DNA from: Erythrobacter sp.
GTDB lineage: Bacteria > Pseudomonadota > Alphaproteobacteria > Sphingomonadales > Sphingomonadaceae
Direction of reading: 5' to 3'
DNA: 7,640 nucleotides
NCBI GenBank assembly: GCA_003483125.1
Contig: DMWU01000304.1
Coordinates: 1-7,640, forward strand
Part shown: piece after piece, positions 6,549-7,640 of the stretch
Numbering within the stretch: the stretch's first letter is position 1
Layout of the letters: every line of letters starts with the position of its first letter
Translations under genes and position numbers: made by a program
Notes under the pieces: generated by a model
Told to the model about the DNA's origin: nothing
The model's database searches: none
What the model saw: the letters and a program-made list of their open reading frames with translations, nothing else

Positions 6549-7625
6549 CTAGCGCCCGGTTCCGAAGGGCCGAAAAATGAGAATCAACTGGGGCAGAAGC
6601 AACAGCGCACCGGCGACAGCGGCAATCATCGCGACCACCGTCAGAACCCCAAAATACAAGCTGGGCGTGAAGTTTGACAGGGTCAACATGGCGAACCCTA
6701 CGACAACCGTCAACGTCGTGTAATACATTGCGCGACCAATGCTGCCATGACTGCGAAACATCGCGGCCTGATAATCCTGATCGATCGCCACCTCATCTCT
6801 GAATCGATGCAGGTAGTGAATACAGTCGTCCACACCGATGCCGACCACAATTGCCGCAATGGTGATAGTCATAATATCCAGCGGAATCCCCGCCAACCCC
6901 ATGAGCCCGAGCACCAAAGCGGCCGCCAGGATATTAGGTGCCAACGCCAACAATGCGATGGACAGGGAGCGAAAAAGCGCCCAGAACATTAAACCAATCG
7001 CAATAAACACTGCGCCAAGAGTCATGATCTGAGACTGGAAAAGGCTTTGTAGCACGTTGTTGTACAAAACCAGTAGCGAGGTAAAGCGAAGTCGGCTGTC
7101 CTCGATGCCTGTCTCGGCGAGAATCTGCTCGCGCAATTCCCTCAGGTAGGCGTCACGCCGTAAGGATTCGCTTGTCTCCATGACCCTCACGCTGATGCGC
7201 ACTTCCTCACTCTCGGGGGAATAGAAGGGGCTTATCAGCACGCGGTTGACGTCCTCAGGCAAACTATTCTCGATCAGCGCCAGCTCAACGCCTCCGAGCC
7301 GACCGCCATAAAGCCCGTCCATCACTTCAAAAGCGGTGGACAAAGACAGGACTTTGCCGGACTCCGGTCTGGCCTCGATAATCCCGTGGACGTCGTCAAT
7401 AAGCTGTCGTCCGGGCACCGTAAACCAATACCCGGCGGTGGCAGTGTCCTCGCTGTCAAAACTGAAATCGATGCCGAAACCATCATCCATAAATTCATCA
7501 TCGCCATCCCAGCCCCCATCCATCTCGGCTTCCGTCGTCGCGGCAGCCGCAGACTCAGTCTCCGGCGGGGCCACTTTAATCCTGAGGCGAGGAAAACAGG
7601 CCGCCACGCGCGCACGCAGTAAACA
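6549..7625 (-). CDS. RND/MMPL family transporter, C-terminal part
   Basis: This is the C-terminal part of an inner-membrane RND-superfamily exporter of the MMPL/COG1033 type, which typically moves lipids or hydrophobic compounds using the proton gradient. Counting residues from GTG 7607 (352 aa), about 1-190 look like a periplasmic domain ([20 protein letters not shown], then [17 protein letters not shown] and [18 protein letters not shown]). Five hydrophobic segments follow, at about 196-215, 218-238, 246-262, 297-314 and 319-345. They include [20 protein letters not shown] and [12 protein letters not shown], where the VDD pair (259-261) is the family's hallmark. The protein ends [12 protein letters not shown]. 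Residues 30-55 are exceptionally acidic. Family members have a further N-terminal half with another membrane bundle, yet the frame is closed upstream by TAG at 7626-7628. The GTG at 7607 is therefore not a credible native start: either the gene is truncated or a frameshift lies near the edge. The ykgJ-like gene begins 2 bases after its stop. Confidence 0.85.
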   Translation of the reverse strand, partial: CLLRARVAACFPRLRIKVAPPETESAAAATTEAEMDGGWDGDDEFMDDGFGIDFSFDSEDTATAGYWFTVPGRQLIDDVHGIIEARPESGKVLSLSTAFEVMDGLYGGRLGGVELALIENSLPEDVNRVLISPFYSPESEEVRISVRVMETSESLRRDAYLRELREQILAETGIEDSRLRFTSLLVLYNNVLQSLFQSQIMTLGAVFIAIGLMFWALFRSLSIALLALAPNILAAALVLGLMGLAGIPLDIMTITIAAIVVGIGVDDCIHYLHRFRDEVAIDQDYQAAMFRSHGSIGRAMYYTTLTVVVGFAMLTLSNFTPSLYFGVLTVVAMIAAVAGALLLLPQLILIFRPFGTGR

Positions 7626-7640
7626 CTAGCACTCGTGAAC

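Noticed and set aside
6474..6677. Open + strand frame of 67 codons
   Set aside because: It overlaps the ykgJ-like gene and the conserved MMPL C-terminus on the other strand and shows no family features.
1..7640. tRNA, rRNA, CRISPR array, transposase or attachment repeats
   Set aside because: No cloverleaf, repeated spacer-repeat units, transposase motifs or long direct or inverted repeats were seen on either strand by eye.

Overview
The window reads as two blocks that meet around the middle. Positions 1-3876 are all on the + strand and look alphaproteobacterial. The beta clamp at 585-1712 closely resembles the DnaN type I know from Sphingomonadales (Erythrobacter/Sphingomonas-like) in its opening MKATIERATLL and closing LMPMRV. 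Positions 3893-7640 are all on the - strand. The three right-hand genes look more like marine Gammaproteobacteria: a stand-alone LON substrate-binding protein, a YkgJ-type cysteine-cluster gene and an RND/MMPL transporter. Nothing was searched, so these affiliations are recognition by eye.

Left block: the C-terminal part of fabG (fatty acid synthesis) enters from the left edge. A 171-base gap follows, then dnaN. After dnaN come a small exported protein of unknown function (3-base gap), a glutathione S-transferase-like protein (start overlaps the previous stop as ATGA) and, 32 bases on, a DUF2855 protein with an MDR-oxidoreductase-like layout. The dnaN-to-GST spacing suggests one transcription unit, possibly reaching DUF2855.

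Right block, read on the - strand from the right edge: the C-terminal part of an RND/MMPL exporter, then a ykgJ-like gene of 86 codons interrupted by one in-frame TAA, then a LON substrate-binding protein whose GTG start overlaps the ykgJ stop (GTGCTGA). After 51 bases comes a 580-residue D-aminoacylase-like amidohydrolase that converges on DUF2855 with a 16-base gap. Tight spacing suggests an operon MMPL-ykgJ-LON, possibly including the amidohydrolase.

The most informative observations are the broken ykgJ gene (eight cysteines retained across the stop, glutamine codon apparently changed to TAA), an MMPL frame closed by a stop near the right edge although the family continues further N-terminally, and the apparent change of taxonomic affinity. 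The last could mean gene transfer or a chimeric assembly. I see no tRNA, rRNA, CRISPR array, transposase or clear attachment site. No gene-free stretch exceeds 300 bases.
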